From Roseibium marinum (GTDB taxonomy: Bacteria > Pseudomonadota > Alphaproteobacteria > Rhizobiales > Stappiaceae), in contig NZ_PPCN01000009.1 of assembly GCF_002906165.1 (NCBI RefSeq), positions 62,001 through 126,000 of the forward strand: DNA of 64,000 nucleotides, given 5' to 3'. A program made the translations under genes and the position numbers. The notes under the pieces were generated by a model that saw only the letters and a program-made list of their open reading frames with translations, had not been told where the DNA came from and made no database searches. This document shows positions 15,093-25,546 of the stretch, piece by piece (position 1 is the first letter of the stretch; each line of letters starts with the position of its first letter).

Positions 15093-16271
15093 TCACCCGA
15101 AGGTCTGCTTCAACGCCTGGTCGAGATCGTTGATCAGATCCTCCGGATCTTCCAGCCCGATATGCAGGCGGACGGACTGCAGGTCCTCGTCAAGCAGGGT
15201 TGCGGTGCGCATCCCCTTCAGCCGGACCGGGATTGCCAGGCTCTCAAAGCCGCCCCAGGAAAATCCAAGCCCGAACAGTGCGAGAGCGTTCAGGAAGGAA
15301 TATGCCTCTTCCCTGGCGGTGCCTGCCTGGAAGTCGAACGCGCACAGACCTGAGCTGCCGGTAAAGTCCCGTTTCCAGATCTCATGACCCGGATCGGACT
15401 CAAGAGCCGGATACCGTATTCTGCCGATCCCGGGCTGGTCCTTCAGCCAGTCGAGCACCGCCAGTGTGTTCCGCTGATGTCTTTCAAGACGCACGGACAA
15501 GGTCCGCAGGCCGCGGAGCCCGAGGTAAACGTCGTCGGGAGCCACGTGGCAGCCCATGGCGCCGTAGAGTGTGTCCAGTTTCTCCCAGGCCCGTTCACTC
15601 GCGGCTAAAGTTCCAAGCATGACATCGGAATGGCCGACGATATATTTCGTGCCCGCCTGGATGGAAAGATCGACCCCGAGAGAGAGCGGCTGGCAGTAAA
15701 GCGGGCTGGCCCAGGTGTTGTCCATCAGGACCGTTGCGCCGATTTCATGCGCGGCCGCGGCAATTGCAGGAACGTCCTGCATTTCGAACGTGAGAGACCC
15801 CGGTGCTTCCGTGAAGACGGCGGCGGTTTCCGGTCGGAACAGCGATCTGATGCCGTCTCCGATGCGCGGATCGTAGTATTCCACCTCGACACCGTTGCCG
15901 GGGAGCACCGTGTCGGCGAAATGCCGGGTCGGTCCATAGGCCGTATCGGCAATCAGCAGATGATCGCCTGATTTCACGCAGGACAATATGGCGAGCGCAA
16001 TCGCGTTCAGACCGGAATTCGCCAGCTTGGCTCCGGCCGCGCCTTCCATCTCCGTCAGCGCCTCCTCAAGGGAATCCGTGGTCGGATTTCCGCGCCGTCC
16101 GTAGGAATAGGTCTGCTTCCCGGTGACCATTGTCTCGACGTCTGGATAAAGAACGGTCGAGGCATGAACGACGGGCGGATTCACGAAGCCGTGAAATTTT
16201 CGCGGGTGCCGGCCGGCGTGTGTGACAACCGTGTCGATCTTGTTTTGCGCGTCAGTGGAGTTGTTGTTCAT
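15093..16271 (-). CDS. metC: cystathionine beta-lyase
   Basis: The 392-residue PLP enzyme of the Cys/Met-metabolism family cleaves cystathionine to homocysteine, pyruvate and ammonia in methionine synthesis. Seen are YSYGRRGNPTTDSLE, the cofactor region VLMDNTWASPLY and the Schiff-base lysine in AGTKYIVGHSD. The C-terminal FSWGGFESL and IRLHIGLEDPEDL-like ending fit MetC rather than MetB. ATG 16271 is chosen because AGGA lies about six bases upstream; ATG 16292 is seven codons earlier. It is transcribed alone, convergent with the glycolipid operon and divergent from aapJ. Confidence 0.92.
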   Translation of the reverse strand: MNNNSTDAQNKIDTVVTHAGRHPRKFHGFVNPPVVHASTVLYPDVETMVTGKQTYSYGRRGNPTTDSLEEALTEMEGAAGAKLANSGLNAIALAILSCVKSGDHLLIADTAYGPTRHFADTVLPGNGVEVEYYDPRIGDGIRSLFRPETAAVFTEAPGSLTFEMQDVPAIAAAAHEIGATVLMDNTWASPLYCQPLSLGVDLSIQAGTKYIVGHSDVMLGTLAASERAWEKLDTLYGAMGCHVAPDDVYLGLRGLRTLSVRLERHQRNTLAVLDWLKDQPGIGRIRYPALESDPGHEIWKRDFTGSSGLCAFDFQAGTAREEAYSFLNALALFGLGFSWGGFESLAIPVRLKGMRTATLLDEDLQSVRLHIGLEDPEDLINDLDQALKQTFG

Positions 16272-16853
16272 GGTGTCCTGCTTGGATGGCATTGCCTTGC
16301 TGCTTAAGAGCGAAATATCAAGGTGTTAGTCAACATTAGTCAAACGGGCGATATCTTCAACCCGGGTTGGCAATTCGCCGTGTGGCGAATGGTGGAGTGG
16401 CGCTTTCCCGCGGCAGGGTCGACCGCGCAACCGCGTCCCGGTTGTCAGGTTTGCCGGCCGGAATTTAACGTGGACGGGAAACTGCCTGGCTGGCATTCCG
16501 TGCTTGTGTTCCGGCCCCGGTTCTGGCGACCGGGCGCGGGGTGTGGCTTCAGGTCGGCACCGCATGCTGATTGCATCTTGGGCAGCCAATGCGGAGAAAG
16601 TGATCATGTTCGCGTTTTGTGCATCCGCGGGGAGCAAATTGGTTGTTCGGTCAAGAAATTTAACGAGAATGCGACACCAAGTACTTGACCCGAACGGCCA
16701 AATGCAATCGTATGGAAGTGTTGGGTGGGACGTAAGACGTCTGGAGGAAGTGGCCGGAAAGGCCGCAATCGTCCTCAACGAATGACGATGAGGATGTCTT
16801 TCTGTCTGGCCCGATAGTATAAAGTATGGGTAACAAATAAAGGCTGCATATCC
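16272..16853. other. 582-bp intergenic region between metC and aapJ
   Basis: It must carry the divergent promoters of metC and the aap operon. Short open frames are present but have neither ribosome-binding sites nor coding-like codon use. TTGACC at 16685 followed after 17 bases by TCGTAT is a possible weak promoter for aapJ. I see no riboswitch or repeat. Confidence 0.4.
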
Positions 16854-17873
16854 ATGTCGAAAAAAATCCTTCCGCTCGTACTCGGCGCTGCTATGGGAGT
16901 CGCCGCAACGACGGCTGCCGGTGCAACGACGCTGGAAGACGTCAAGGCTAAAGGTTTCATTCAGTGTGGCGTGAGCCAGGGCCTGCCGGGTTTTTCCAAT
17001 CCGGACGCACAAGGCAACTGGACCGGACTGGACGTTGACCTCTGCCGCGCGATGGCTGCCGCAGTATTCGGCGATGCCTCCGCTGTGAAATTCACTCCGC
17101 TGTCTGCAAAGGAGCGTTTCACCGCTCTGCAGTCCGGCGAAGTTGACGTACTGTCACGCAACACCACCTGGACCATGTCCCGCGACACCCAGTTGGGCCT
17201 TAACTTTGCTGGTGTGAACTACTATGACGGTCAGGGCTTCATGGTCCGCAAGGATCTTGGTGTCACGTCCGCACTGGAACTTTCCGGCGCATCCGTCTGC
17301 ACCAACACCGGTACCACCACCGAGCTGAACGTTGCCGATTTCTTCCGGGCAAACAATATGCCGTACGAAATCGTTGCTTTCGAAAAAGCCGACGAAGTTG
17401 TTGGTGCATATGATGCAGGTCGCTGCGACGTCTACACCACGGATGCTTCCGGCCTGTATGCTCAGCGTCTGAAGCTCACCAACCCGGGCGATCACATCGT
17501 TCTGTCGGAAATCATTTCCAAAGAGCCGCTGGGTCCGGTCGTGCGTCAGGGTGACGACGAGTGGTTCAACGTCGCCAAGTGGACTTTGAACGCAATGATC
17601 AACGCTGAAGAACTCGGCGTGACCTCTGCGAATGTCGATGAAATGAAGTCTTCCGACAATCCGTCCGTCAAGCGCCTGCTGGGCACAGAGGGCGCATTCG
17701 GCGAAGCTATCGGCCTGTCCAACGACTGGGCTTACAACATCGTCAAGAACGTCGGCAACTACGAAGAATCCTTCAATGCCAACGTCGGTCCCGATACTCC
17801 GCTCGGCATCTCGCGCGGTGTGAACGCGTTGTGGAACAAAGGCGGCTTCATGTACGCCCCGCCGGTCCGCTGA
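16854..17873 (+). CDS. aapJ: general L-amino-acid ABC transporter, periplasmic binding protein
   Basis: The 339-residue product has a signal peptide (MSKKILPLVLGAAMG, cleavage near AAGA) and an SBP family 3 fold: IQCGVSQGLPGFSNPD, GLDVDLCRAMAAAVFGD and LQSGEVDVLSRNTTWTMSRD, typical of AapJ, which binds many L-amino acids. It heads the aapJQMP operon. A strong stem-loop lies just after its stop, which probably keeps its expression above that of the permease genes. Codon use is strongly biased, as expected for an abundant binding protein. Confidence 0.95.
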   Translation: MSKKILPLVLGAAMGVAATTAAGATTLEDVKAKGFIQCGVSQGLPGFSNPDAQGNWTGLDVDLCRAMAAAVFGDASAVKFTPLSAKERFTALQSGEVDVLSRNTTWTMSRDTQLGLNFAGVNYYDGQGFMVRKDLGVTSALELSGASVCTNTGTTTELNVADFFRANNMPYEIVAFEKADEVVGAYDAGRCDVYTTDASGLYAQRLKLTNPGDHIVLSEIISKEPLGPVVRQGDDEWFNVAKWTLNAMINAEELGVTSANVDEMKSSDNPSVKRLLGTEGAFGEAIGLSNDWAYNIVKNVGNYEESFNANVGPDTPLGISRGVNALWNKGGFMYAPPVR

Positions 17874-17897
17874 TCCTCATATAATCTGAGGGTTGTT

Positions 17898-17930
17898 GGG
17901 GTTCCGGCGGCGCATACCTGCCGGAACCCC
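17898..17930 (+). terminator. stem-loop after aapJ (partial terminator / mRNA stabiliser)
   Basis: Perfect 11-bp stem GGGGTTCCGGC with GCCGGAACCCC and an 11-base loop, followed by TAATAAATTC rather than a T-run. Such hairpins after the binding-protein gene commonly give differential expression within ABC operons. Confidence 0.7.
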
Positions 17931-18096
17931 TAATAAATTCCACGCAGCAGAAGTCGGAACATACCGGCAAAGGCGTGGGGGGACAGACTGTCTCGACCGA
18001 CAGGGGAAAGCGCGAATGCGCTCTGCAGAGACAGGTTAGACGTGAAAGAGGAGAGGCTTGGAGCCGGGCTCTTTCCGTAAACTTGGGCGAGGTTTT

Positions 18097-19311
18097 ATGT
18101 CAGTAATGGAGCAGGACTCGGCGGGGGCGCCGGCGCGTGCTTCGCTGATGAACGATCCCAAAGCCCGCGGCATCTTTTACCAGTTGGTATTGGTCGTCGC
18201 GGTGGTCGCCTTGGGATATTTCATCGTTTCGAACACGATCACCAACCTTGAACGGCAAAATATTGCCTCCGGTTGGAGCTTTCTCGAAAACACGGCAGGC
18301 TTCGGAACCAACCAGTCGTTGGTCCCATACTCTGAAACATCGAGTTATGGCAGGGCTCTTTACGTCGGGTTTTTGAATACCCTGCTGGTCGCGGCGATCG
18401 GCGTCTTTTTTGCCACGCTGATCGGCTTCATTGTTGGTATTGCCCGATTGTCCAATAACTGGGTGATCAACCGTCTGGCCTATTGTTATGTTGAGCTGGT
18501 CCGGAATATCCCGCTGCTGCTGCAGATTTTCTTCTGGTATTTCGCTGTGCTGCGATCCATTCCGGGAAAGCGGGAGAAATGGTCGATTTTTGATACATTT
18601 CACCTGAATATCGGCGGATTGCGGCTTCCCAAACCGGTCTGGGAAATCGGGTCCGAGTGGATGGGCTATGCCCTGATCCTCGGGATTATCGCATCGTTCT
18701 TCGTCACTCGATGGGCGCGCAAACGCCAGGAAGACACGGGACAGCAGTTTCCGGTTTTCTGGTCTGGCGTGGGGCTCATTGTCGGCGTTCCGGTCATCAC
18801 CTATTTCGTTACCGGAATGCCCATGACGCTGGAGCATCCGAATTTCGTCGAATCCGGTCCCATCCTTCGCCAGGGGTTTGAACTGAACGTCGGGATTAAT
18901 GTGATCCCTGAGTTTCTGGCTCTGACGGCGGCCCTGTCGATCTATACCGCTTCGTTCATTGCCGAGATTGTTCGTGCCGGGATCCAGGCGGTCAGCCATG
19001 GTCAGACCGAGGCGGCGCATGCGCTCGGCCTGCGTAACGGGCCGACGTTGCGTCTGGTGATCATACCGCAGGCGATGCGCGTGATCATTCCACCGCTGAC
19101 CAGCCAGTATCTGAACCTTACGAAGAATTCGTCCCTGGCGGTCGCCATCGCCTATCCGGATCTTGTGTCCATGGGTGGCACCGTTTTGAACCAGACCGGC
19201 CAGGCGATTGAAATCATCGGAATCTGGATGGCGGTCTATCTGTCGCTCAGTCTGATCACGTCGGCATTCATGAACTGGTACAACCAGCGCATGGCGCTCG
19301 TGGAACGGTAA
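18097..19311 (+). CDS. aapQ: general L-amino-acid ABC transporter permease
   Basis: The 404-residue inner-membrane permease has the HisM-type transmembrane domain split by a large insert typical of AapQ: NTLLVAAIGVFFATLIGF early, and IAEIVRAGIQAVSHGQTEAAHALGL (the ATPase-contacting EAA loop) near residue 300. ATG 18097 is chosen over TTG 18058 because the extension lacks family similarity. The gene follows the aapJ hairpin and is 14 bp from aapM. Confidence 0.94.
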   Translation: MSVMEQDSAGAPARASLMNDPKARGIFYQLVLVVAVVALGYFIVSNTITNLERQNIASGWSFLENTAGFGTNQSLVPYSETSSYGRALYVGFLNTLLVAAIGVFFATLIGFIVGIARLSNNWVINRLAYCYVELVRNIPLLLQIFFWYFAVLRSIPGKREKWSIFDTFHLNIGGLRLPKPVWEIGSEWMGYALILGIIASFFVTRWARKRQEDTGQQFPVFWSGVGLIVGVPVITYFVTGMPMTLEHPNFVESGPILRQGFELNVGINVIPEFLALTAALSIYTASFIAEIVRAGIQAVSHGQTEAAHALGLRNGPTLRLVIIPQAMRVIIPPLTSQYLNLTKNSSLAVAIAYPDLVSMGGTVLNQTGQAIEIIGIWMAVYLSLSLITSAFMNWYNQRMALVER

Positions 19312-19325
19312 GGAGCGCATAGATT

Positions 19326-20477
19326 ATGGCAACCACTGATTTGTTCCACATCAGAACCGAGGAGGCGCCGCATATGCCGGCGCCGATCTCGACCACCGGC
19401 GTCATCGGCTGGATGCGGCAGAACCTGTTCTCGTCCATCAGCAATACGGTGCTGACGATCATCGGCATCCTGATCGCCTATTCGCTTATTGAGCCGCTTA
19501 TCCAGTTTGCGTTGATCGATGCGGTCTGGACCGGCCAGAACCGGGAGGCCTGCCTGCCACAGGACGGCGGCCACAGCGGAGCTTGCTGGGCGTATGTGAA
19601 AGCTTACTTCCCGCAGTTCATCTACGGACGATATCCGAGCGAGGAGGTCTGGCGGGTCGATATCGTCTATGCGCTGTTCCTGCTGCTTCTGGTGCCGCTG
19701 GCAATCCCGAACGTCCCGTTCAAGCGTCTGAATGCGATCCTGTTCCTGATCGTCTTTCCGGTCATTGCCTACTTCCTGCTGACCGGTCTGGTCATCGGCG
19801 ACCTGGTTGTCCTTCCGATTGTGGAGACGGCTGTTTGGGGGGGACTGCTCGTAACGCTGGTGATCGCCGTGACGGGGATCGTCGCGTCTCTGCCGCTCGG
19901 TATCGCCCTGGCGCTCGGACGCCGGTCGAAAATGCCGATCATCAGGACCGTGTCGATCGTCTTCATCGAGTTCTGGCGCGGTGTGCCGCTGATCACCGTG
20001 CTGTTCATGTCCTCGGTCATGCTGCCGCTGTTCCTGCCGGAAGGGGTCACGTTCGACAAGCTGCTGCGCGTTCTTATCGGCGTGACGCTGTTCTCCGCGG
20101 CCTATATGGCGGAGGTGGTTCGCGGCGGTCTTCAGGCAATCCCGAAGGGACAGTATGAAGGCGCGATGGCTCTGGGTCTGCGTTTCTGGCCGATGATGTA
20201 TCTCATCGTCCTGCCACAGGCGCTGAAACTGGTGATCCCGGGCATCGTCAACACCTTCATCGGTCTGTTCAAGGATACGACCCTGGTTCTGATCGTCGGC
20301 ATGTTCGACCTGCTCGGCCAGATTCAGTCGTCGTTCACCGATCCGACCTGGTCGACACCAAGCACGGGCCATACAGGTTATCTCTTCGCAGCGATGGTGT
20401 TCTGGTGCTTCTGCTTCGGCATGTCGCGCTATTCCATCTTCATGGAGAACAAGCTGCACACGGGACACAAACGCTAG
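19326..20477 (+). CDS. aapM: general L-amino-acid ABC transporter permease
   Basis: The 383-residue permease partners AapQ. Its EAA loop reads [22 protein letters not shown], and the N-terminal part holds a periplasmic stretch with the Cys-containing [15 protein letters not shown]. Membrane segments are clear throughout. The gene lies between aapQ and aapP in the same operon; the gap to aapP is 68 bp. Confidence 0.94.
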   Translation: MATTDLFHIRTEEAPHMPAPISTTGVIGWMRQNLFSSISNTVLTIIGILIAYSLIEPLIQFALIDAVWTGQNREACLPQDGGHSGACWAYVKAYFPQFIYGRYPSEEVWRVDIVYALFLLLLVPLAIPNVPFKRLNAILFLIVFPVIAYFLLTGLVIGDLVVLPIVETAVWGGLLVTLVIAVTGIVASLPLGIALALGRRSKMPIIRTVSIVFIEFWRGVPLITVLFMSSVMLPLFLPEGVTFDKLLRVLIGVTLFSAAYMAEVVRGGLQAIPKGQYEGAMALGLRFWPMMYLIVLPQALKLVIPGIVNTFIGLFKDTTLVLIVGMFDLLGQIQSSFTDPTWSTPSTGHTGYLFAAMVFWCFCFGMSRYSIFMENKLHTGHKR

Positions 20478-20545
20478 GAATTCGCATCCGGGGCGCGCGG
20501 ACAAGCGCTGCGCCCCGGACCCGATACACTCTTGGAGTAGACATC

Positions 20546-21349
20546 ATGACAGCGAACGCAATACGCGACGAGGAACTCGCAGCCGACCGCACGAAAATGA
20601 CGATTTCGGATACGGATGTGGCGATCGAAATCAAGAACATGAACAAGTGGTACGGCGATTTTCACGTTCTGCGCGATATCAACCTGAAGGTGATGCGCGG
20701 CGAACGGATCGTCATCTGCGGCCCTTCCGGCTCGGGCAAGTCCACCATGATCCGTTGTATCAACCGGCTTGAGGAGCATCAGGCCGGCCAGATCCTGGTC
20801 GATGGCATCGAACTGACCGACGATCTCAAAAAGATCGACGAAATCCGCCGTGAAGTCGGCATGTGCTTCCAGCACTTCAACCTGTTCCCGCATCTGACAA
20901 TCCTGGAAAACTGCACGCTGGCGCCAATCTGGGTGCGCAAGATGCCGAAGCGGGAAGCCGAGGAAGTCGCGATGCACTATCTGGAACGTGTGAAGATTCC
21001 GGAGCAGGCATCCAAGTATCCCGGCCAGCTTTCCGGCGGACAGCAGCAGCGCGTGGCCATTGCCCGTTCGCTCTGCATGAGTCCGAAGATCATGTTGTTC
21101 GATGAGCCGACCTCGGCGCTCGACCCGGAAATGATCAAGGAAGTTCTGGACGTTATGGTAGGTCTCGCCGAAGAAGGCATGACCATGCTGTGCGTGACCC
21201 ACGAAATGGGTTTTGCCCGCAAGGTCGCGAACCGGGTCATTTTCATGGATGCGGGCCAAATTGTCGAACAGAACGAACCGGAAGAGTTCTTTACCAATCC
21301 GCAGCACGAGCGGACAAAACTGTTCCTCAGCCAGATTCTACATCACTGA
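20546..21349 (+). CDS. aapP: general L-amino-acid ABC transporter ATPase
   Basis: The 267-residue ATPase has Walker [10 protein letters not shown]-loop [11 protein letters not shown], signature LSGGQQQR, Walker [15 protein letters not shown] and the switch His in VTHEMGFA. It energises the AapQM permease. ATG 20546 is preferred over an upstream frame overlapping aapM because GGAG lies about nine bases before it and the family starts here. A rho-independent terminator 60 bp downstream closes the operon. Confidence 0.95.
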   Translation: MTANAIRDEELAADRTKMTISDTDVAIEIKNMNKWYGDFHVLRDINLKVMRGERIVICGPSGSGKSTMIRCINRLEEHQAGQILVDGIELTDDLKKIDEIRREVGMCFQHFNLFPHLTILENCTLAPIWVRKMPKREAEEVAMHYLERVKIPEQASKYPGQLSGGQQQRVAIARSLCMSPKIMLFDEPTSALDPEMIKEVLDVMVGLAEEGMTMLCVTHEMGFARKVANRVIFMDAGQIVEQNEPEEFFTNPQHERTKLFLSQILHH

Positions 21350-21409
21350 CGATGGTTCGAAATAGCGGCCGTCCGAACAGGTCGTATCCGTTTTCAACCA
21401 TGATTTAAA

Positions 21410-21444
21410 GAAGGCCCTGGAGCAAATGTTCCAGGGCCTTCTTT
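21410..21444 (+). terminator. terminator of the aap operon
   Basis: A 12-bp stem (GAAGGCCCTGGA with TCCAGGGCCTTC) and 8-base loop followed by TTTG. It lies 60 bases after the aapP stop. The remaining 300 bp up to the chemoreceptor gene hold nothing else I can support. Confidence 0.8.
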
Positions 21445-21743
21445 GTGGCTCGTCGACATCTGGGGTTGCAACACGTGCGGCACCTCGCGCCACCTGCTCG
21501 CGGGCACCAGGTCCCTGGCACGATACTTTCGGGGTTTCAGTCGAATGTTTTTTGAGGCGATTGGCGTGTCATTCTGTCTCAGGGAAAATCCTGACCGGCG
21601 CCGGTCTCATTGGTAGAAACGTCAGATCAATTAGTCCGGAGGGCGAAAAAACATCCGTAGAAACAGATAGTTTGACTGCGGCCGTTAAAGATTTGTTGAA
21701 TGTTGGGAGGCGACTTAGAGGCACTTTCCAACGGTAGGTCTCC

Positions 21744-23084
21744 ATGCACGACAGCAATTCTGATTTCCAGTCCCGAATGAAATTCATCCAGATCGATCAG
21801 CAAGCCATTGCCTCGCTCAGAGAGCTTTGGCCGGTCGTCCAACCGGCATTGGACGGCCTGCTCGAAGGGTTCTATGCGCATGTCATGACGCAGCCCGAAC
21901 TGGCGTCACTGGTGGGTGGTAAGACATCACGGCTTGTCTCGGCGCAAAAAGCTCATTGGGAAAAACTGTTCACCGGCGGCTTTGATCAAGATTATCTGGA
22001 AAGCATAACCAGGATCGGCCAAGTTCACAGCCGGATAGGTCTCGAACCGCGTTGGTATATTGCCGGCTACAGTTACGTGCTCACCCGGCTCCAGAATCTT
22101 CTCGTTCGCAAATACAGGATGTCGTTCAAGGATCTGGGGCAGATGCTCGAGCATGTCACCTCTGCCGTCATGCTGGATATGGATCTGGCGATCTCAACCT
22201 ACCAGGAAAAGCTCCTGCAGGAGCGCGCCGAGCAGACGGAGCGCCTCAACCGGATGATTGAGCGGTTCGAGAAGCAGGTTGAACAGCCTCTCTTGAATAT
22301 CGATGGAGATGCACGCGATATGGCCGGTGAAGCAGGTCAGTTGATGATTGTCTCGAAATCCGCGCAGGAACAGGTTTGCGTGGCGGAAACTGTTTCCAGG
22401 GACTCCAGCGAAAGTGTCCAGACGGTAGCATCCGCGGCGGAGGAACTGTCTATTTCCATCCAGGAAATCTCAAAACAGATCTCAAATGCCTCCAGGACCG
22501 CGAGCGAAGCGGCTGACAACACACAGCGCTCCGGCGACCAGGTCTCAAGTCTGGCCGGAGCGGCGCAAAAAATCGGAGATGTCGTCGGCTTGATTCAGGC
22601 AATCGCCGAACAGACGAACCTGCTTGCTCTCAACGCGACCATCGAAGCCGCCCGCGCCGGAGACGCGGGCAAGGGCTTTGCCGTCGTTGCCAGCGAGGTC
22701 AAGACCCTTGCGGAACAAACGGCCAGAGCGACTGAGGATATCAGTCAGCAGGTCAACGAGATCCAGCAGTCGACTGACAATGCGGTTACATCCATTCAAT
22801 CTATTTCCGAAGTGGTCAATCTGCTTGATGAGATGACGGCAACCATTGCGGCCGCGGTGGAAGAGCAGGGCGCGGCAACACAGGAAATCTCAAAGAACGT
22901 CCAGACCGTTGCGACTGGCGCCGATACGCTGGACGAGAATATTGGCAACGTAGGAAAGGCAATCGAATCGACCGGCCGGGCCGCGGATAACTTCCTTTCG
23001 GCCGCAAACCGGATGACAGCCAGTTCCAACGCGATTTCAGGTGAAATCCGTGACTTTTTCGATGCGTTGAAGACCGGAACGTGA
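21744..23084 (+). CDS. globin-coupled chemoreceptor (HemAT-like soluble MCP)
   Basis: The 446-residue cytosolic protein has a sensor globin (about residues 10-165) and a methyl-accepting signalling domain (about 225-440). The globin shows [18 protein letters not shown], where the His is the expected proximal heme ligand. The signalling tip is fully conserved ([34 protein letters not shown]). There are no membrane segments, as in HemAT aerotaxis transducers that bind O2. No che genes lie nearby, so it would feed a chemotaxis array encoded elsewhere. Confidence 0.92.
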   Translation: MHDSNSDFQSRMKFIQIDQQAIASLRELWPVVQPALDGLLEGFYAHVMTQPELASLVGGKTSRLVSAQKAHWEKLFTGGFDQDYLESITRIGQVHSRIGLEPRWYIAGYSYVLTRLQNLLVRKYRMSFKDLGQMLEHVTSAVMLDMDLAISTYQEKLLQERAEQTERLNRMIERFEKQVEQPLLNIDGDARDMAGEAGQLMIVSKSAQEQVCVAETVSRDSSESVQTVASAAEELSISIQEISKQISNASRTASEAADNTQRSGDQVSSLAGAAQKIGDVVGLIQAIAEQTNLLALNATIEAARAGDAGKGFAVVASEVKTLAEQTARATEDISQQVNEIQQSTDNAVTSIQSISEVVNLLDEMTATIAAAVEEQGAATQEISKNVQTVATGADTLDENIGNVGKAIESTGRAADNFLSAANRMTASSNAISGEIRDFFDALKTGT

Positions 23085-23094
23085 TGTCACCCGG

Positions 23095-23940
23095 TCACGC
23101 AGGACCCGTGATCACGTCCGTATCCTCCCGGCCGCCCCATTCCGCCCACGAACCGTCATAAAGTGAAAGATCGCGCGCTCCGAGGATGGTCAGCGCCAGG
23201 GTCAGGATCGCGGCGGTGACGCCGGAGCCGCAGGAGGTCGTGACCGGCTTTTCAGGATCGATTCCGGCTTTTGCGAATGCCTCCTTGAGACCTTCCGCGG
23301 ACCGGACTGTTCCGTCTTCCTCAAGAAGCTCGGTGAAGGGCAGGTTGAGAGCGCCCGGCATGTGTCCGCCGCGCAACCCGGCCCTCGGCTCAGGGGCGGT
23401 GCCCGCAAAGCGTGCGGATGGCCTTGCATCGAGGATCTGTCTGGAGCCGTTGGCAATGACAGTACGGATATGCGCGATATCCGCGACCGCGCCGTGGTCG
23501 AGCCGGGAGGTGAAATGGCTCGGCACCCGCAGTGGTTCCGTGTCTTCGACCGGCCGGTCTTCCGACCGCCATTTGGGAAAGCCGCCATCCAGAACATGGA
23601 CGCGCTCCACTCCCAGGCTGCGGAACGTCCACCAGACCCGTGCAGCGGAATAAAGGCCGAAATCGTCATAGACCACGAGTGTCTGTCCGTCGCCGATACC
23701 GAGTTTGCGCATGGCGGAGGAGAACACATGCGGGGCAGGGAGCATATGGGGCAGGTCCGACCCCTTGTCGCAGATCTCGTTGATGTCGAAAAACACCGCA
23801 CCGGGAATATGTGCCTCGGGATAGACAGGAGGCGCGTCGGGCGTGGTCACCGGCGGCATCCACGCATTGATCACCGCAAGGTCGGGAGAGGAAAGATGAT
23901 CGGCCAGCCATTGGGTGGTTACGAGCGGGTGGTCGGTCAT
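23095..23940 (-). CDS. sseA: 3-mercaptopyruvate sulfurtransferase (tandem rhodanese)
   Basis: The 281-residue protein has two rhodanese domains. The second carries the active-site loop CGSGVTA, which with Gly-Ser-Gly after the catalytic Cys fits mercaptopyruvate rather than thiosulfate sulfurtransferases. HIPGAVFFDI and HMPGALNLPF mark each domain. It moves sulfur from 3-mercaptopyruvate to thiol acceptors. It lies 9 bp after a GFA-family gene and near AlaX and cysteine synthase, a sulfur/cysteine neighbourhood. Confidence 0.92.
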   Translation of the reverse strand: MTDHPLVTTQWLADHLSSPDLAVINAWMPPVTTPDAPPVYPEAHIPGAVFFDINEICDKGSDLPHMLPAPHVFSSAMRKLGIGDGQTLVVYDDFGLYSAARVWWTFRSLGVERVHVLDGGFPKWRSEDRPVEDTEPLRVPSHFTSRLDHGAVADIAHIRTVIANGSRQILDARPSARFAGTAPEPRAGLRGGHMPGALNLPFTELLEEDGTVRSAEGLKEAFAKAGIDPEKPVTTSCGSGVTAAILTLALTILGARDLSLYDGSWAEWGGREDTDVITGPA

Positions 23941-23949
23941 TCGATCTCC

Positions 23950-24423
23950 TTACGTTTCAAAAAGTCCTCTGGACTTGTGCCAGTCTTCGATGGACAGGTC
24001 CGGATAGCGCTGAAAGTGAACATGTCCCGGGCCCTCTGGAACTTCGACCCAGCCCGGCTTGAATTCAAGCATGATATGGACGGTCTCCGGCGGCGTTGGC
24101 AAGGGGGAATCGATTGCTCCTGCATGGGGATGGATCAAGTCCGGCCAGCGCGGATCCCAGAGCCAGAGGTGACTGCCACAGGTAGCGCAGAAATGCCGCT
24201 CTGCCGCACTGGGCTTGCCCGCTATTACGGCGTGATAGAAAGCCTTGGACGCTTCGCCTTCAACTTTGAGGCTGTCCGCGGCTGCCAGGAGATTGATGGC
24301 ATATCCCGCGCTGCCTGCGACCTTCCTGCAGATTGAGCAATAACAGCGCATGTAGGGGTAGGGGGTGCGGCTTTCCATTTCGAATGCCACGGCCCCGCAT
24401 TGGCAACTGCCTGAAAGCTTCAT
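23950..24423 (-). CDS. GFA/CENP-V family zinc protein
   Basis: The 157-residue protein has the glutathione-dependent-formaldehyde-activating fold: CQCGAV at residue 7, CYCSICRK near 28 and FCATCGSHLW near 78 supply the Cys ligands for two zinc ions. The family includes a glutathione S-hydroxymethyl synthase, but most members have no proven activity. ATG 24423 is chosen because the fold begins at once (MKLSGSCQCG) and the longer frame adds nothing recognisable. It is in the same orientation as alaX and sseA. Confidence 0.88.
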   Translation of the reverse strand: MKLSGSCQCGAVAFEMESRTPYPYMRCYCSICRKVAGSAGYAINLLAAADSLKVEGEASKAFYHAVIAGKPSAAERHFCATCGSHLWLWDPRWPDLIHPHAGAIDSPLPTPPETVHIMLEFKPGWVEVPEGPGHVHFQRYPDLSIEDWHKSRGLFET

Positions 24424-24541
24424 GTTCTGCCTTCCACTCAATCGTTTTGCATCGCGACGAATACTGACAGCATTGTCCGGTACTTCAAGACCGGTCACCG
24501 TTTCCGCCTTGAGGCAATGTGGGTTGATCCTCGCCAACCGC

Positions 24542-25258
24542 TCAGTCGGTCAGACGAATGCGGACGCGCCTGTTCTGTTTGCCCTTCTTTTCGATCTTGC
24601 CGAGGGCAAGCTGGCCGATTTCGGACGTCCTGGAAACATGGGTGCCGCCACAGGGCTGCAGGTCGACCTCACCACCGATCCGGACCAGCCGGACACGTCC
24701 GGAACCGCGCGGCGGCTTGACGGACATGGTCTTGACGAGGCCTGGATTGGCGTCAAGTTCCTCGTCGGTGATCCATTCCGTGGTGACTTCATGATCGCCG
24801 CCGGCAAGTTCATTGATCTTTTCCAGAAGAACCTCCTTGTCGATGGTCTCTTCTCCCATGTCGAAGTCGAGCCGTCCTTCCGGGTCGCCGATCTGGCCCC
24901 CGGTGACCGGAAAGGGCAATGCCACGGACAACAGATGCAGCGCCGTGTGCATGCGCATCAGCCGGTAGCGGCGGGCCCAGTCGATATGGGCGGTCAGTTT
25001 CGTGCCCGGTGAAGGCAGGGCCTGGCTTTCTGAAGGCACATGGACGACGGATCGCTTGTCCTCATCGTAAACCGCCGTGGCGATTGCGATCCGGCTGCCG
25101 TCTTCCAGTTCCAGATAACCGCTGTCGCCGGGCTGCCCTCCGCCAGTGGCGTAAAAGACGGTTCTGTCCAGCAAAACACCGCCACGCTCATTGACGTCCA
25201 CCACTTCCGCTTCACAGGACCGAAGATAAGCATCGTCGCGAAACAAGGGGGTTGTCAT
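24542..25258 (-). CDS. alanyl-tRNA editing hydrolase, AlaX-M type
   Basis: The 238-residue protein matches free-standing AlaX editing domains, which hydrolyse Ser- or Gly-tRNA(Ala). Seen are the glycine-rich FYATGGGQPGDSG, the zinc motif HTALHLL and CGGTHVSRTSEIG. Length and N-terminal barrel indicate AlaX-M. It acts in the cytosol to protect translation. The gene is first of the alaX-GFA-sseA series; a miniature inverted-repeat element begins 21 bp upstream of its start, so its promoter must lie in or beyond the element. Confidence 0.93.
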   Translation of the reverse strand: MTTPLFRDDAYLRSCEAEVVDVNERGGVLLDRTVFYATGGGQPGDSGYLELEDGSRIAIATAVYDEDKRSVVHVPSESQALPSPGTKLTAHIDWARRYRLMRMHTALHLLSVALPFPVTGGQIGDPEGRLDFDMGEETIDKEVLLEKINELAGGDHEVTTEWITDEELDANPGLVKTMSVKPPRGSGRVRLVRIGGEVDLQPCGGTHVSRTSEIGQLALGKIEKKGKQNRRVRIRLTD

Positions 25259-25279
25259 GAGGTTCTCCTACGAAAAATT

Positions 25280-25546
25280 CTAGAGCACTTTAAAAGAATA
25301 CGGAGCCGCTTGACCCGTTTTTCGGGTCTGCCGGGAAGGCGCGGTCAGAGCCGTGGCCTTTCTGGCCACAAGCTGACCGCAACGCTGTCCGGCGGGCGTG
25401 AAAAACGAGCCTTCGGTGGGTTTTATCAGCCCATCTCCGGCGTTGAGGATCTTGCCCGATGCCCCGCATCGCGCTGCGATCCGCGTCTTGGATATAGGCT
25501 GATAAAATCCCATCAAGCGACTCCGTATTCTTTTAAAGTGCTCTAG
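25280..25546. mobile_element. 267-bp miniature inverted-repeat element, copy C
   Basis: The ends are inverted repeats over 33 bases (25281-25313 and 25513-25545; TAGAGCACTTTAAAAGAATA) with one mismatch. A second inner inverted repeat pairs GTTTTATCAGCC near 25421 with GGCTGATAAAA near 25497. There is no transposase. Ends begin CTAGAGC like copies A and B, although the rest differs. It sits directly upstream of alaX. Confidence 0.75.

Noticed and set aside
16504..16785. 93-codon frame upstream of aapJ
   Set aside because: Basic, Arg/Gly/Ser-rich translation without a ribosome-binding site; it lies in the promoter region of aapJ.
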